A stretch of 64,000 bases of DNA from Planctomycetota bacterium. Lineage in GTDB: Bacteria; Planctomycetota; UBA11346. The position numbers were made by a program, and so were the translations under genes. The notes beneath the pieces are model-generated. The model searched no databases. It had not been told where the DNA came from and saw only the letters and a list, made by a program, of their open reading frames with translations. This document shows, piece by piece, positions 1 through 8,523 of the stretch (the stretch's first letter is position 1; each line of letters begins with the position of its first letter). Where the stretch lies: NCBI GenBank assembly GCA_013816485.1, contig JACDEI010000002.1, forward strand, positions 98,322-162,321. Direction: 5' to 3'.

Positions 1-152
1 ATCTGCCCCACGGCAAGGACGTCATCGCCCACGATCAGGAACCCACGGTCTACGGCGCGATCGATGTCGTCGTGGACAAGTGCGCCGCCCAGCTGCGCAA
101 GATCCACGACCGCGAGCAGCCCGCGAGGGTCCGCGCCGTCCCGGTGCTCTGA
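1..152 (+). CDS. hpf: Ribosome hibernation promoting factor, C-terminal part (5' truncated)
   Basis: The frame is open from the first base of the window (first full codon at 3) and stops with TGA at 150-152. It encodes the last 49 residues of a protein. The segment VYGAIDVVVDKCAAQLRKI resembles the conserved region of the HPF/RaiA family (A-A-I-D-x-x-x-D-K-x-x-x-Q-x-x-K). That family binds the 30S subunit and stabilises idle ribosomes. The end is short and lacks the extra C-terminal dimerisation domain of long HPF, so a short HPF is likely. The start and N-terminus lie outside the window. A strong terminator follows directly. The call rests on one conserved helix. Confidence 0.7.
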   Translation, partial: LPHGKDVIAHDQEPTVYGAIDVVVDKCAAQLRKIHDREQPARVRAVPVL

Positions 153-197
153 CCGGGGCTGAAACCCCAGGCCGGCTGGCCTGTAGTGAATTGCACG

Positions 198-230
198 AAC
201 CCTCCGGTGATCCGGAGGGTTTGTTCGTTT
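198..230 (+). terminator. Rho-independent terminator after hpf
   Basis: A perfect 10-bp stem (AACCCTCCGG / CCGGAGGGTT) closes on a TGAT loop and is followed by the T-rich tract TGTTCGTTT, 46 bases after the hpf stop codon. Confidence 0.85.
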
Positions 231-244
231 GGTCAAGGAGTCGG

Positions 245-382
245 TCTGGAAAGACAGGATCGGACATGGAGGACCGGAGAACCGGAGGAAGGGCAAGCGA
301 GAAGGGATGAAATCCATGCGGTTGCTCTGCCGTTTGGTTTTACTCCGGTTCTCCGGTCCTCCATGTCAGTCCGTTTCCAGAC
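245..382. repeat. Long imperfect inverted repeat with 9-bp sub-repeats
   Basis: Arms at about 245-290 and 339-382 are complementary over roughly 40 bases with a few mismatches. The inner part, GGAGGACCGGAGAACCGGAG, is matched by CTCCGGTTCTCCGGTCCTCC. The unit CCGGAG recurs with a 9-base step. The element fills the gap between the hpf terminator and the HAD gene. It is one of several hairpins of similar design in the window. It carries no T tract on either side. Confidence 0.8.
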
Positions 383-459
383 GACGTCGAATTCTAACGC
401 CAACTCAATGGCGATTACCAGGCTTCCGGATCGTTCGCTGCCGCATACGTTCCCCGGCG

Positions 460-1158
460 ATGTCCACCCGCACCTTCGCCGCCATCCTGCTCGACTTCGA
501 TGGCACGACGGTCGATTCCGAACCACTGCATTGCCGCGCGCACCAGCAGTTCCTGCGTTCGCAAGGCATCGACATCAATGAAGCCGAGATCTACGGCAAC
601 GTCGGCAAGAGCGATCGGCTGTTCTACCTCGACCTGATGGCCAGACACGGCAAGCAGGCTGACGTCTTTCGGTGGATGGAAGGCAAGACCGACCTGCTGT
701 TGGAGATCTACCGCAGCGACGGGTTGGTGCTGCGTCCTGGGGTGAAGGATCTGCTCGACCACGCCTTCGAGCAGGGCGTCACGGTGTGTCTGGTGACCTC
801 GACCGAACGCCGCGTCGCGCAGGTCGGCCTGGAGATCGTCGGCCTCGACCGCCGCCTCATGAGCCGCGTCTGCTACGAGGACGTCGAACGTCGCAAGCCG
901 GCACCTGATCCCTACCTGCTCGCCGCGAAACGCCTGGGCGTACCGCCGCAGCGTTGCCTGGCGTTGGAGGACAGCGTCAACGGCACGATCGCCGCCGTGT
1001 CTTCCGGCGCGTTGACGGTCGGCCTCGTCGGGCTGACCTCTGCCGCCGACCTGCTCGCCGCTGGGGCCAAGCGCTGCGTGCACAGTCTGGCCGAACTCAT
1101 CCCGCTGCGCGCCCAACCGGGCGCCACCAACACCTTCCGGCGCGTGATCACGTCGTGA
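460..1158 (+). CDS. HAD-superfamily hydrolase, beta-phosphoglucomutase/phosphatase type
   Basis: Predicted cytoplasmic phosphatase or phosphoglucomutase of 232 residues. HAD motif I is DFDGTTVDS near residue 12 (nucleophile Asp and acid Asp). Motif II is VTSTE near 110, motif III the lysine of RRKPAPDPY near 146, and motif IV LEDS near 170. An alpha-helical cap follows motif I, as in subfamily IA. The ATG at 460 is chosen because the family fold begins there; the upstream in-frame extension runs back through the inverted repeat at 245-382. The stop overlaps the GTG start of the next gene (GTGA), so the two are co-transcribed. The substrate cannot be told from sequence. Confidence 0.85.
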   Translation: MSTRTFAAILLDFDGTTVDSEPLHCRAHQQFLRSQGIDINEAEIYGNVGKSDRLFYLDLMARHGKQADVFRWMEGKTDLLLEIYRSDGLVLRPGVKDLLDHAFEQGVTVCLVTSTERRVAQVGLEIVGLDRRLMSRVCYEDVERRKPAPDPYLLAAKRLGVPPQRCLALEDSVNGTIAAVSSGALTVGLVGLTSAADLLAAGAKRCVHSLAELIPLRAQPGATNTFRRVITS

Positions 1159-1898
1159 GCGTCGCTGTGGGTGAAAGCGGCGACGCACCGTGGTGGGAGC
1201 AGGCGTTCGGTGAACATTACGAGACGCTCTACGCTCACCGCGATGATGCGTCGGCGGAAGCCGAAGTCGCCGGCCTGCTGCCCCGTCTGCGCCGAGTGCG
1301 CGGGCCGATCCTCGATGCCTGTTGTGGCAATGGCAGACACCTCGCCGCTCTACGCGCCGCGGAGCTTCCGGCGTTCGGCTTCGACCTGAGCGCCGATCTG
1401 CTTGCCAGTGCCAGGCGCCGGACGACGTGTCGTGATCGGTTGGTGCGCTGCGATATGCGTACACCAGCGCTGGATGGTGGATGGGGCGCGATACTCGTGC
1501 TGTTCACCGCATTCGGGTATTTCGCTGATGAGACCAACGCCGCCGTGCTGGCATCGTTCGCGCGCCTGTTGACCCCGGGTGGTATTCTGGTGCTCGACCT
1601 GCCGGATCCCGACCACGTGCGCCGGACGCTGGTACCACGCTCGCAGCGCCACACCGCGTGTGGTGATCTGATCGAGGAACGTCGCATCGTCGGACCACGG
1701 GTCGAGAAGATCGTCACCGTCACCAAGGCTGGTACGACGCCGCACACCTATCGGGAAAGCGTGCACCTTTACGATACCGCGGAGATCGCAGCCCTGGCAA
1801 AACGGTGCGGTCTGATTCCCGACGACCAGTGGCCAAGCCTGCGTGGTCCAGGGCACGACGACCAACGTCAGATCCACTGGCTCGCCAAGCCGACCTGA
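1155..1898 (+). CDS. Class I SAM-dependent methyltransferase
   Basis: A 247-residue soluble protein that starts with GTG inside the stop codon of the HAD gene. SAM-binding motif I reads ILDACCGNGRHLAAL near residue 50. An acidic residue follows at the end of beta-2 (FGFDLSADLL). The later LLTPGGILVLDLPDPD fits motif III and the post-I region. The C-terminal half is typical of small-molecule methyltransferases of the Methyltransf_25 type. Translational coupling to the HAD phosphatase suggests a shared small-molecule substrate, but nothing identifies it. The window shows no biosynthetic cluster around the pair. Confidence 0.8.
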   Translation: MSVAVGESGDAPWWEQAFGEHYETLYAHRDDASAEAEVAGLLPRLRRVRGPILDACCGNGRHLAALRAAELPAFGFDLSADLLASARRRTTCRDRLVRCDMRTPALDGGWGAILVLFTAFGYFADETNAAVLASFARLLTPGGILVLDLPDPDHVRRTLVPRSQRHTACGDLIEERRIVGPRVEKIVTVTKAGTTPHTYRESVHLYDTAEIAALAKRCGLIPDDQWPSLRGPGHDDQRQIHWLAKPT

Positions 1899-1933
1899 AT
1901 GTGCACGAAGCGCCATCGCATCCCGGTCGAGAA

Positions 1934-1988
1934 GACCCGAAGGGTCGTCGGCGGATAGGGGTAGGAACGGCCCTTTCGGGCCGCTCCT
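1934..1988. terminator. Hairpins between convergent genes, probable terminator region
   Basis: Two hairpins lie between the methyltransferase stop (1898) and the convergent acyltransferase stop (2019). One is a short GACCC/GGGTC hairpin at 1934-1946. The other is an 11-bp stem with one mismatch at 1963-1988, AGGAACGGCCC pairing with GGGCCGCTCCT around TTTC. Neither has a clear U tract, so termination is inferred from the convergent context. Confidence 0.5.
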
Positions 1989-2018
1989 CCCTCCGAACCG
2001 TACGGCCGACTGATCGAA

Positions 2019-4328
2019 TCACCGCCGACTCGCCAACGGCCGCGACCGTTGCGCCAGCTTCTGCACGAACTCCCCGATCCGTTCCAACACTGCTTCGCTG
2101 CCTTCACCGCGCACGATGGCGTGGCGTTTGAATGCCATCATCGCCAGATCCTTTTCTTCGGATCTGATAGCGGCGAGCGCCTCGGGACCGCTGGCGGCCT
2201 TGATCACCGGATCGTGATCACCTTGGACGATCAGCGTGGGAACCGTGACCTTGTTCAGCGATCCGCGGCAGCGGTGGATAAGGCGCTCAAGTTGGTGCAC
2301 GCCACTGAGGTAGTTCACCGGGTAGTTGGTCTCGCTGTTCTCCGGGTAGTTGTCGAAGTGTTCGTACTTGGCCATGCCCAGGCGCAGGCCGTCCATCACC
2401 TGGTTCCAGCCCACTACCAGCGGCACGATCTTGGACATTGGATCGACGATCTGCAGTGCCGGGTTGATGGCGAAGCAGCCGAGCACGTCCGGGTGCATGG
2501 CGGCGGCCTCGAAGGCTAGCAGGCCGCCGGTGGAGAACCCGCCGACGATGACACGCTGACAGGTCGACTTGAGGATGGCGACCGAGCGCAGGTAGCAGCG
2601 CAACCAGTCCTCGGCGGTGGCGTTGGCGAGTTGCTCTGGTGCGGTGCCGTGGCCGGCCAGGCGTGGGACGTGGACGGTATGGCCGAGGCGGTGCAGGTGT
2701 TCAGCCAGTCCTCGGACCTCAAGCGGTGCGGCAAGGTAGCCATGGCAGAGCACGATGCCGATGCGGTCGTCGGCGCGGTGCAGGATGTAGGGGGCGCCAA
2801 TACGTTCATCCTTGAGGTGCGGTGACGCCGCCGCCACCCGGCGTTCGTCGATGAACTCTTCGCGCTCCTCCTGCAGCAGCAGGGTGGCCAGTTCACGGCG
2901 GCGCACCGTGCGGGGCATACTCAGGGCGTTGCGCAGGATGCGGATCGCCTTGCGCATCGGTTCGAGTTCGTTGGCGATCACTGCCACGGTGTTCTTCAGG
3001 CGGATCTCGTGGAAGGAATGCGGGTCCTTGAGCGCGGTGTGATCGACGTGGTATTCGCCGGCGACGATCTTGGCGATGTTGTCGCCAGCGGCGAGACCCT
3101 GAACGCTGGTGAGCGGCTGGTATGGCAGACCAACGACCATGTCGATCAGGTCGCGGCTGATGCTGGGGTGGCTGCGGCGTTTGCCGTCGGACTGGATCTG
3201 ACGTGCAGCGAGGTAGAGCGACTGGTGGAAATCCTCGACCGGAACCGTGTCGGTCGACAGATTGCGCAGGCCGGCGCAGAACAGGTGGTCGAGATTGATG
3301 GTCAGACGGGTGTAGACCTCGTGCATCATGCGCCGGGTCAGGCGGTTCTTCAGCGCGCCCATGATGGTGTTGGCGCGGCGCAACTGGTCGACGAACGGCA
3401 TTTCCTGTTGCAGCGTCGGCATCAGCAGGCGCAGGTAGTGCTCCATGCGCAGCGGTTTACCGAAGTACATGCTGATGTCGGTCTCGGAGAACAGCAGGCT
3501 GCCTTCCAGCAGCAGTTCCTCCTCCAGCACGCTCGGCATCTGGCGAAACATCCAGCGCGCCAGCCGGGTGACGATGTTGCGGCCTGGGCGGATCGGGTAG
3601 TAGCTGATGTTGATCGGGATGACCTGCAGATCCGGCACGTCGATGTCCGCCGGACCGGCGAGGTGGTAACGGTTCTGGTAGCGGTTGATCAGCTCCTGGT
3701 CGCCTTTCTCACAGGCCTGGCGGTAGAGCTGTTTGTAGATCATGGTCTTCAGCGCCATGATCGCCGCGCCGGAGTGCGGCATGCCCACGCGATCGGGCGC
3801 GTCGAGGGTGTACTGGCCCTTCGACCAGATCTTCTTGTTCTTCACCATCGAACCTTCGGGATAGATCAGCCAGTCGTTGCGACCGGTCATCAGATCCTCG
3901 ATCATGGTGTGTTTGACCACTGGATCGCCGGTCGGACGCGCGCCGATCGACATCAGAAAGTCGCCGAAGCGGCCGCGGAAAAGCTTATGGAAGGCGAGCG
4001 AATGGACGTGCCGGCCCAGGTGCCCGTCGATGATGTAGGGCAGGACGAAGGTCTCGAAGCGGGTGAAGTGGTTGGCGACGAACAGCACCGGCCCTGGTGA
4101 GATATTTTGCAAGCCCTCGAGGCGGATGGTGCTGCGCATCAGCGCTTCGATCAGGCCCAGCGTCACCCCGGTGGCCTTGCGTGCGAGACGAGTGTAACGC
4201 GTGGCCGCCGGTGCCGGATCACCGCCCAGGATCTGATTCAATTCGGTGCCGGGGCCACCCCCGGCCGCGGGCAGCGGCGGGGGATCGGGATACGCCGAGA
4301 AGGTGGTCAGCCTTTCTTGCCGATCCAT
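2019..4328 (-). CDS. Acyltransferase (PlsC-like) fused to alpha/beta hydrolase
   Basis: A 769-residue two-domain protein. Residues about 60-250 resemble PlsC/LPLAT acyltransferases: the HX4D block is NHFTRFET (Glu replaces the usual Asp), and the glycerol-phosphate-binding block reads IYPEGS. A middle region of about 200 residues is unassigned. Residues about 500-760 form an alpha/beta hydrolase with oxyanion segment LCHGY, nucleophile elbow GFSTGG, acid in VQGDHDP and a late His in FKRHAIV. No membrane anchor is evident. Its ATG lies 22 bases inside the end of the acyl-CoA dehydrogenase gene, so the two are coupled. A role in lipid acylation and deacylation or remodelling is inferred. Confidence 0.75.
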   Translation of the reverse strand: MDRQERLTTFSAYPDPPPLPAAGGGPGTELNQILGGDPAPAATRYTRLARKATGVTLGLIEALMRSTIRLEGLQNISPGPVLFVANHFTRFETFVLPYIIDGHLGRHVHSLAFHKLFRGRFGDFLMSIGARPTGDPVVKHTMIEDLMTGRNDWLIYPEGSMVKNKKIWSKGQYTLDAPDRVGMPHSGAAIMALKTMIYKQLYRQACEKGDQELINRYQNRYHLAGPADIDVPDLQVIPINISYYPIRPGRNIVTRLARWMFRQMPSVLEEELLLEGSLLFSETDISMYFGKPLRMEHYLRLLMPTLQQEMPFVDQLRRANTIMGALKNRLTRRMMHEVYTRLTINLDHLFCAGLRNLSTDTVPVEDFHQSLYLAARQIQSDGKRRSHPSISRDLIDMVVGLPYQPLTSVQGLAAGDNIAKIVAGEYHVDHTALKDPHSFHEIRLKNTVAVIANELEPMRKAIRILRNALSMPRTVRRRELATLLLQEEREEFIDERRVAAASPHLKDERIGAPYILHRADDRIGIVLCHGYLAAPLEVRGLAEHLHRLGHTVHVPRLAGHGTAPEQLANATAEDWLRCYLRSVAILKSTCQRVIVGGFSTGGLLAFEAAAMHPDVLGCFAINPALQIVDPMSKIVPLVVGWNQVMDGLRLGMAKYEHFDNYPENSETNYPVNYLSGVHQLERLIHRCRGSLNKVTVPTLIVQGDHDPVIKAASGPEALAAIRSEEKDLAMMAFKRHAIVRGEGSEAVLERIGEFVQKLAQRSRPLASRR

Positions 4329-6235
4329 TGCACACCGTCTTCCAGCCAGCGCATCTCGCCGGCCAAAACCTGTTTCCCGACCTGGTTCATTATGCCGTCG
4401 TCATTGCTCGCCAGTTCCTTGAAGTAGCCCTCGATCCGACGCGTTGCGGTGCGGCAGAAGTAGTCGGCCAGGGTCTCCGCGCCCTTGCCCGCCTCACCAC
4501 CGCCGTCGCGCTTGGCCAGCGAGTGCGCATAACTGCACGTCGCTGCCATGGCGAACAGCTCGGTGCCGATGTCCATCAGGCGACCGAGCAGGATCTGTTT
4601 GCGCTCCAGCTTGTCACGGTAGAGGCCCATGAAGTGGAAGATCGTTCGAGCCAGGCGGTGCGAGCAGGCGTGGACGTATTGGTAGTGCCCGGCGAGCGTG
4701 CCCATTTCGTCATGGGCCGCCCACAGGCTGGAGTTGACCCACTGCTTGAGGTACCAGCCGGAGTAGAACGTCGCGAGCTTCATGCCCGCTTTCATCTTCA
4801 CGCCCATCGGCGTGTGGCCTTTGAGGATGTCCGACGCCAGGTTGAGGTGCGGATCCATCGCTTCGCGCGCGAGGAATAGCTTCATGATCTCGGAGGTGCC
4901 CTCGATGATGAGGTTGATGCGCATGTCGCGCATCATGCGTTCCACCGGGAACGGCTCCTCGCCACGGGCCTTGAGCGACGAGGCTTTTTCGTAACCGCGA
5001 CCACCGCGCATCTGCATGGTCATGTCGACGATCTTCCAGCCCATCTCCGAGCAGAAGAGCTTGGCCATGGCCGCTTCGATGCGGATGTCCTGATCGTGTT
5101 TGGCTGCCCAGTGGCTGGTGAGCCAGGTGACGGCTTCCATGGCGAGCGTGGTGCTGGCGATGAACGCCAGCTTGTTGCGACCCTGTTCGTGCGCGCCGAT
5201 CGGCAGGCCCCATTGCACACGGTCCTCGCCCCAGCGGCGGCAGAACGACAGGCACTGCTTGGCCACGCCGGTGCAAGCCGCCGGCAGCGTCAGGCGGCCG
5301 GTATTGAGGGTGGTGAGCGCCAGTTTCAGCCCTTTGCCCTCGCCCCACAGAACGTTCTCCGCCGGCACCTTGACGTCATGGAAGCGGATCAGTCCGTTCT
5401 GAATGGCGCGGATGCCCATGAAGTCGCAGCGGTGCGTTACTTCGATGCCGGGCGATTTCCCTTCGACGATCAGCGCGGTGATCTGCGTGCGCTCGCGGCC
5501 ATTGACGATCTTCGGTGCGGTCTTGGCCATCACGACCAGCAGGTCAGCGATCGGGCCGTTGGTGCACCACAGCTTCTCGCCATTGATCAGGTAGTGTTTG
5601 CCATCCGGCGTCAGCGTCGCGGTGGTCGACATCTTCGACGGATCAGAGCCGACGCTCGGTTCGGTCAGGGCGAAGGCCGAGATGCTGTGCTGGCTGAAGC
5701 GCGGGAAGAATCTCTTCTTCTGCTCCTCGGTGCCGAACAGCTTCAGCGGTTGCGGCACGCCGATGGATTGGTGCGCTGAGATCAGCACCGCGGTGGACGC
5801 GCAGATGGTGGAGATGCGCATCATCACGCGGTTGTAGTTCACCTGCGTCAGGCCAAGGCCGCCGTATTCCTTCGGCACCTTCATGGCGAAGACGCCCATC
5901 TTGAACAGTTCGTCGATCACCTCTTCGGGAATGGTGCGCGTGGCATCGACCTCTTCCGGGTCGAGGTGGCTGTCGAGGTAGTTGCCGACCTTCTCGCACA
6001 TCTCGTCGCCGATGCGCTTGTCCTCTGGCGTCTGGTGCGGGAACTCCGCCAGCATCGACGGATCGAAGGTGCCCATGAAGAGCTGCTGGGCGAAGCCTGG
6101 GAGCTTAGGCTTGGCTTCTCGTGCGCCTTCGGCGACCTCCATGGCCGAGCGTTTGTCGGCGGACATCTTGGAGGTGTCGATGACCATCTCGTCTTCGTTG
6201 GAAGCCGGGACGTTGGGTTTGAGGTCACTGGCCAT
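4307..6235 (-). CDS. Acyl-CoA dehydrogenase, long-chain type with C-terminal extension
   Basis: FAD-dependent first step of beta-oxidation, 642 residues. Recognisable elements are the substrate/FAD block AFALTEPSVGSD, the signature MQMRGGRGYEKASSL near 445, and IIEGTSEIMKLF near 480, whose Glu occupies the catalytic-base position of short/medium-chain enzymes. About 70 residues precede the core and about 140 follow it, a length like the VLCAD/ACAD9 group. A good ribosome site (GAGGAGACC) precedes ATG 6235. It lies downstream of the fadJ-like gene, separated by the 6276-6368 hairpin, and overlaps the acyltransferase-hydrolase gene. Confidence 0.92.
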   Translation of the reverse strand: MASDLKPNVPASNEDEMVIDTSKMSADKRSAMEVAEGAREAKPKLPGFAQQLFMGTFDPSMLAEFPHQTPEDKRIGDEMCEKVGNYLDSHLDPEEVDATRTIPEEVIDELFKMGVFAMKVPKEYGGLGLTQVNYNRVMMRISTICASTAVLISAHQSIGVPQPLKLFGTEEQKKRFFPRFSQHSISAFALTEPSVGSDPSKMSTTATLTPDGKHYLINGEKLWCTNGPIADLLVVMAKTAPKIVNGRERTQITALIVEGKSPGIEVTHRCDFMGIRAIQNGLIRFHDVKVPAENVLWGEGKGLKLALTTLNTGRLTLPAACTGVAKQCLSFCRRWGEDRVQWGLPIGAHEQGRNKLAFIASTTLAMEAVTWLTSHWAAKHDQDIRIEAAMAKLFCSEMGWKIVDMTMQMRGGRGYEKASSLKARGEEPFPVERMMRDMRINLIIEGTSEIMKLFLAREAMDPHLNLASDILKGHTPMGVKMKAGMKLATFYSGWYLKQWVNSSLWAAHDEMGTLAGHYQYVHACSHRLARTIFHFMGLYRDKLERKQILLGRLMDIGTELFAMAATCSYAHSLAKRDGGGEAGKGAETLADYFCRTATRRIEGYFKELASNDDGIMNQVGKQVLAGEMRWLEDGVQWIGKKG

Positions 6236-6275
6236 GACAGGTCTCCTCGGATCGGGTTGGAGGATGCAAAAAGAC

Positions 6276-6368
6276 AGAAAAACCTAGCCACAGAGCCCAC
6301 AGAGAGCACAGAGAAGAACGTGAGGGATTTCCTCTGTGCTCTCTGTGGGCTCTGTGGCTAGTTTTTCT
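6276..6368. repeat. Near-perfect 37-bp inverted repeat of 9-bp units (CACAGAGxx)
   Basis: The left arm (6276-6313) and right arm (6332-6368) match over 37 positions with only one extra base. Each arm holds three 9-base units with the core CACAGAG. The 18-base spacer is unrelated. It sits between fadJ (stop at 6388) and the start of the acyl-CoA dehydrogenase, and would form a very stable hairpin in the fad transcript. The flanks are A-rich on the left and T-rich on the right (AAAAA and TTTTT), so it could also terminate transcription on the plus strand. Confidence 0.9.
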
Positions 6369-6387
6369 CAGTCTCTTCATCGAGTTC

Positions 6388-8523
6388 TCAGGTAGGGAAC
6401 GGGCGGTTGTCGCGCGCGAGGTCGTCGATCAGCGCGCAGGGGGTGAAGCGGGGGCCGCAGCGGTCGCTGAGGGCTTTCAACCGGTCGGCGACCGTGCGGC
6501 TGCCGAGTTGGTTGGCGTAGTGCAGCAGGCCACCGCGCTGGGGCGGGAAGCCGGTGCCCATCACCATCGCCAAGTCGAGCGAGCCCGGCTTGTCGACGAT
6601 CTTCTCCTCCAGGCAGCGGGCTGCTTCGTTGACCATGATCAACAGGCAGCGGTCGCGGATCTCGTCCGCATCCACGGTGCGCGTGACCGGATGGCGCGCA
6701 CGCAGGGCGGCGAGCAGGTCGAGGTTTGCTTCCGGCTTGGCGTTCTTGTCCTTGCCATGCAGGAAGAAGCCCTTGCCGCCCTTGGTGCCGAGCAGGTGCA
6801 GCTCCTCGCAGGCGACGCGCAGGGTGTCGGCCACCGCCATGCGGTCGCCGTAGGAGTCGGCCAGGATCTTCGCGACCTTGTAACCGACATCGAGGCCGAC
6901 CTCGTCGCTGAGGGTGAACGGGCCCATGGGCATGCCGAAGTCGTAGATCGTGCGGTCGATCTGTTCGATGCCGGCACCGTCTTCCAGGCAGCGGGCTGCC
7001 TCGTTGAGGTAGGGCAGCAAGATGCGGTTCACCAGGAAGCCGGCACAGTCCTTGACCACGATCGCGGTCTTGCCGATGCGGCGCACCAGTTCGGCGACCT
7101 GCGCCACGGTCTCGGGCGAGGTCTGTGGCCCGGCGACGACCTCCACCAGCGGCATGCGGTTGACCGGATTGAAGAAGTGCATGCCGGCGAAGCGCTCGGG
7201 ATGCTTGAGCGCCACCGCCATGTCGGCGATGGAGAGCGACGAGGTGTTGCTCACCAGGATCGCATCATCGCGCAGGTGATGCTCCGCCTCAGCGAGCACC
7301 TTGCGTTTTATGTTCAGATCCTCGATTACCGCCTCGACCACCAGATCCACGCCCTGGAAGCCGCGGTAGTCGAGCGAACCACTGATGCGGTGCAGCAGCA
7401 GGTTGCCTTGGCCTGGGGTCATCTTCCGGCGTTTGATCAGTTGACGGTTGTAGTCGTTGGCGGTGTGCAGGCCTTTAGTGATGGCGTCCCAGTTGAGGTC
7501 CTTGAGTCGCACCGGCAGGCCTTTGTTGGCGAATGCCCAGGCGATGCCGCCGCCCATCACGCCGGCACCGAGCACCGCGGTGGATTGCACCGGCTTCTTC
7601 GTTTCGCCGCCTTCCTTGCGCAACGCCTCACTGGCGAAGAAACAGTCGACCAAGTGTTTGCATTGCGGAGTGAAAGCGAGCTCGCTGAAGCGGTGGGCTT
7701 CCTCTTCCAGGCCACGTTCGATCGACATGCGGCAGGTGTCGCGCACAACTTCAAGTGCCGCGAGCGGCGCGGGCATCAGACCACGGGTTTTGGCCATCAC
7801 GCCTTTGCGTGCCGCACGGAAGAGCGCAATGCGCCCAGCGGGATTGCCTTCCAGTGCCCAGCGCATCATGCCACCATGCGAACGTTTGGCGCGCACCGCA
7901 GCAGCGCCGTCGGTCGTGAGAATGCGCGCGACGAAGGCATGCACTTCGCGGTCAAGGAATGAGCGGGCAGCGCAGGCATCCACCAGTCCAAGCTTGAGCG
8001 CCTTGCGCGCGTTCACCGGCGAGCCACTAAGGATCATCTCCAGGCCAGCCTGGATGCCGATGAGGCGCGGCAGACGCTGGGTGCCGCCCCAGCCAGGAAT
8101 GATGCCGAGGGTCACTTCCGGCAGACCGAGCTTGGTCTTGTCCTCGTCGGCAACGATGCGGTAGGTGCAGGCGAGGGCGAACTCCAGGCCGCCGCCGAGG
8201 CACGCGCCATCGATCACCGCGATGGATGGGATTTTGAGGTCAGCGATCTTCTGGAAAGTCCGCTGCCCGGCCTCGGCCTTGGCCTGGGCATCGACCCGGT
8301 TGGCGATCGATTGGATTTCTTTGATCTCGGCGCCAGCGATGAAAATCCCAGGTTTCCCGCTGGTGAAGATCACGGCCTTCAGATCCGTGCGGGCATGGAG
8401 GTCGTCGAGCACCTGACCCAACTCGGCCATGACCGTGGCGCTGAACTTGTTCACTTTCTCGCCCGGCAGATCAAAGACCACGCGGGCGATACCGTCGGTG
8501 ACGGTGGTGGTGAAGGCGATCAT
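6388..8523 (-). CDS. fadJ: Bifunctional enoyl-CoA hydratase / 3-hydroxyacyl-CoA dehydrogenase
   Basis: Fatty-acid oxidation multifunctional protein of 711 residues. The N-terminal crotonase domain has the oxyanion segment GIFIAGAEIKE near 55-65 and GACLGGGLEFALAC near 105-120, with the catalytic Glu in LGLPEVTLGIIPGWGGTQ. The NAD-binding domain starts near 310 with AVLGAGVMGGGIAWAFA. It is followed by the HAD catalytic region (AGMHFFNPVNRMPLVEVV, with His) and a C-terminal duplicated HAD domain. The ATG overlaps the end of the thiolase gene by four bases, so the two subunits are translationally coupled, as in fadIJ/fadBA operons. Confidence 0.95.
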   Translation of the reverse strand: MIAFTTTVTDGIARVVFDLPGEKVNKFSATVMAELGQVLDDLHARTDLKAVIFTSGKPGIFIAGAEIKEIQSIANRVDAQAKAEAGQRTFQKIADLKIPSIAVIDGACLGGGLEFALACTYRIVADEDKTKLGLPEVTLGIIPGWGGTQRLPRLIGIQAGLEMILSGSPVNARKALKLGLVDACAARSFLDREVHAFVARILTTDGAAAVRAKRSHGGMMRWALEGNPAGRIALFRAARKGVMAKTRGLMPAPLAALEVVRDTCRMSIERGLEEEAHRFSELAFTPQCKHLVDCFFASEALRKEGGETKKPVQSTAVLGAGVMGGGIAWAFANKGLPVRLKDLNWDAITKGLHTANDYNRQLIKRRKMTPGQGNLLLHRISGSLDYRGFQGVDLVVEAVIEDLNIKRKVLAEAEHHLRDDAILVSNTSSLSIADMAVALKHPERFAGMHFFNPVNRMPLVEVVAGPQTSPETVAQVAELVRRIGKTAIVVKDCAGFLVNRILLPYLNEAARCLEDGAGIEQIDRTIYDFGMPMGPFTLSDEVGLDVGYKVAKILADSYGDRMAVADTLRVACEELHLLGTKGGKGFFLHGKDKNAKPEANLDLLAALRARHPVTRTVDADEIRDRCLLIMVNEAARCLEEKIVDKPGSLDLAMVMGTGFPPQRGGLLHYANQLGSRTVADRLKALSDRCGPRFTPCALIDDLARDNRPFPT

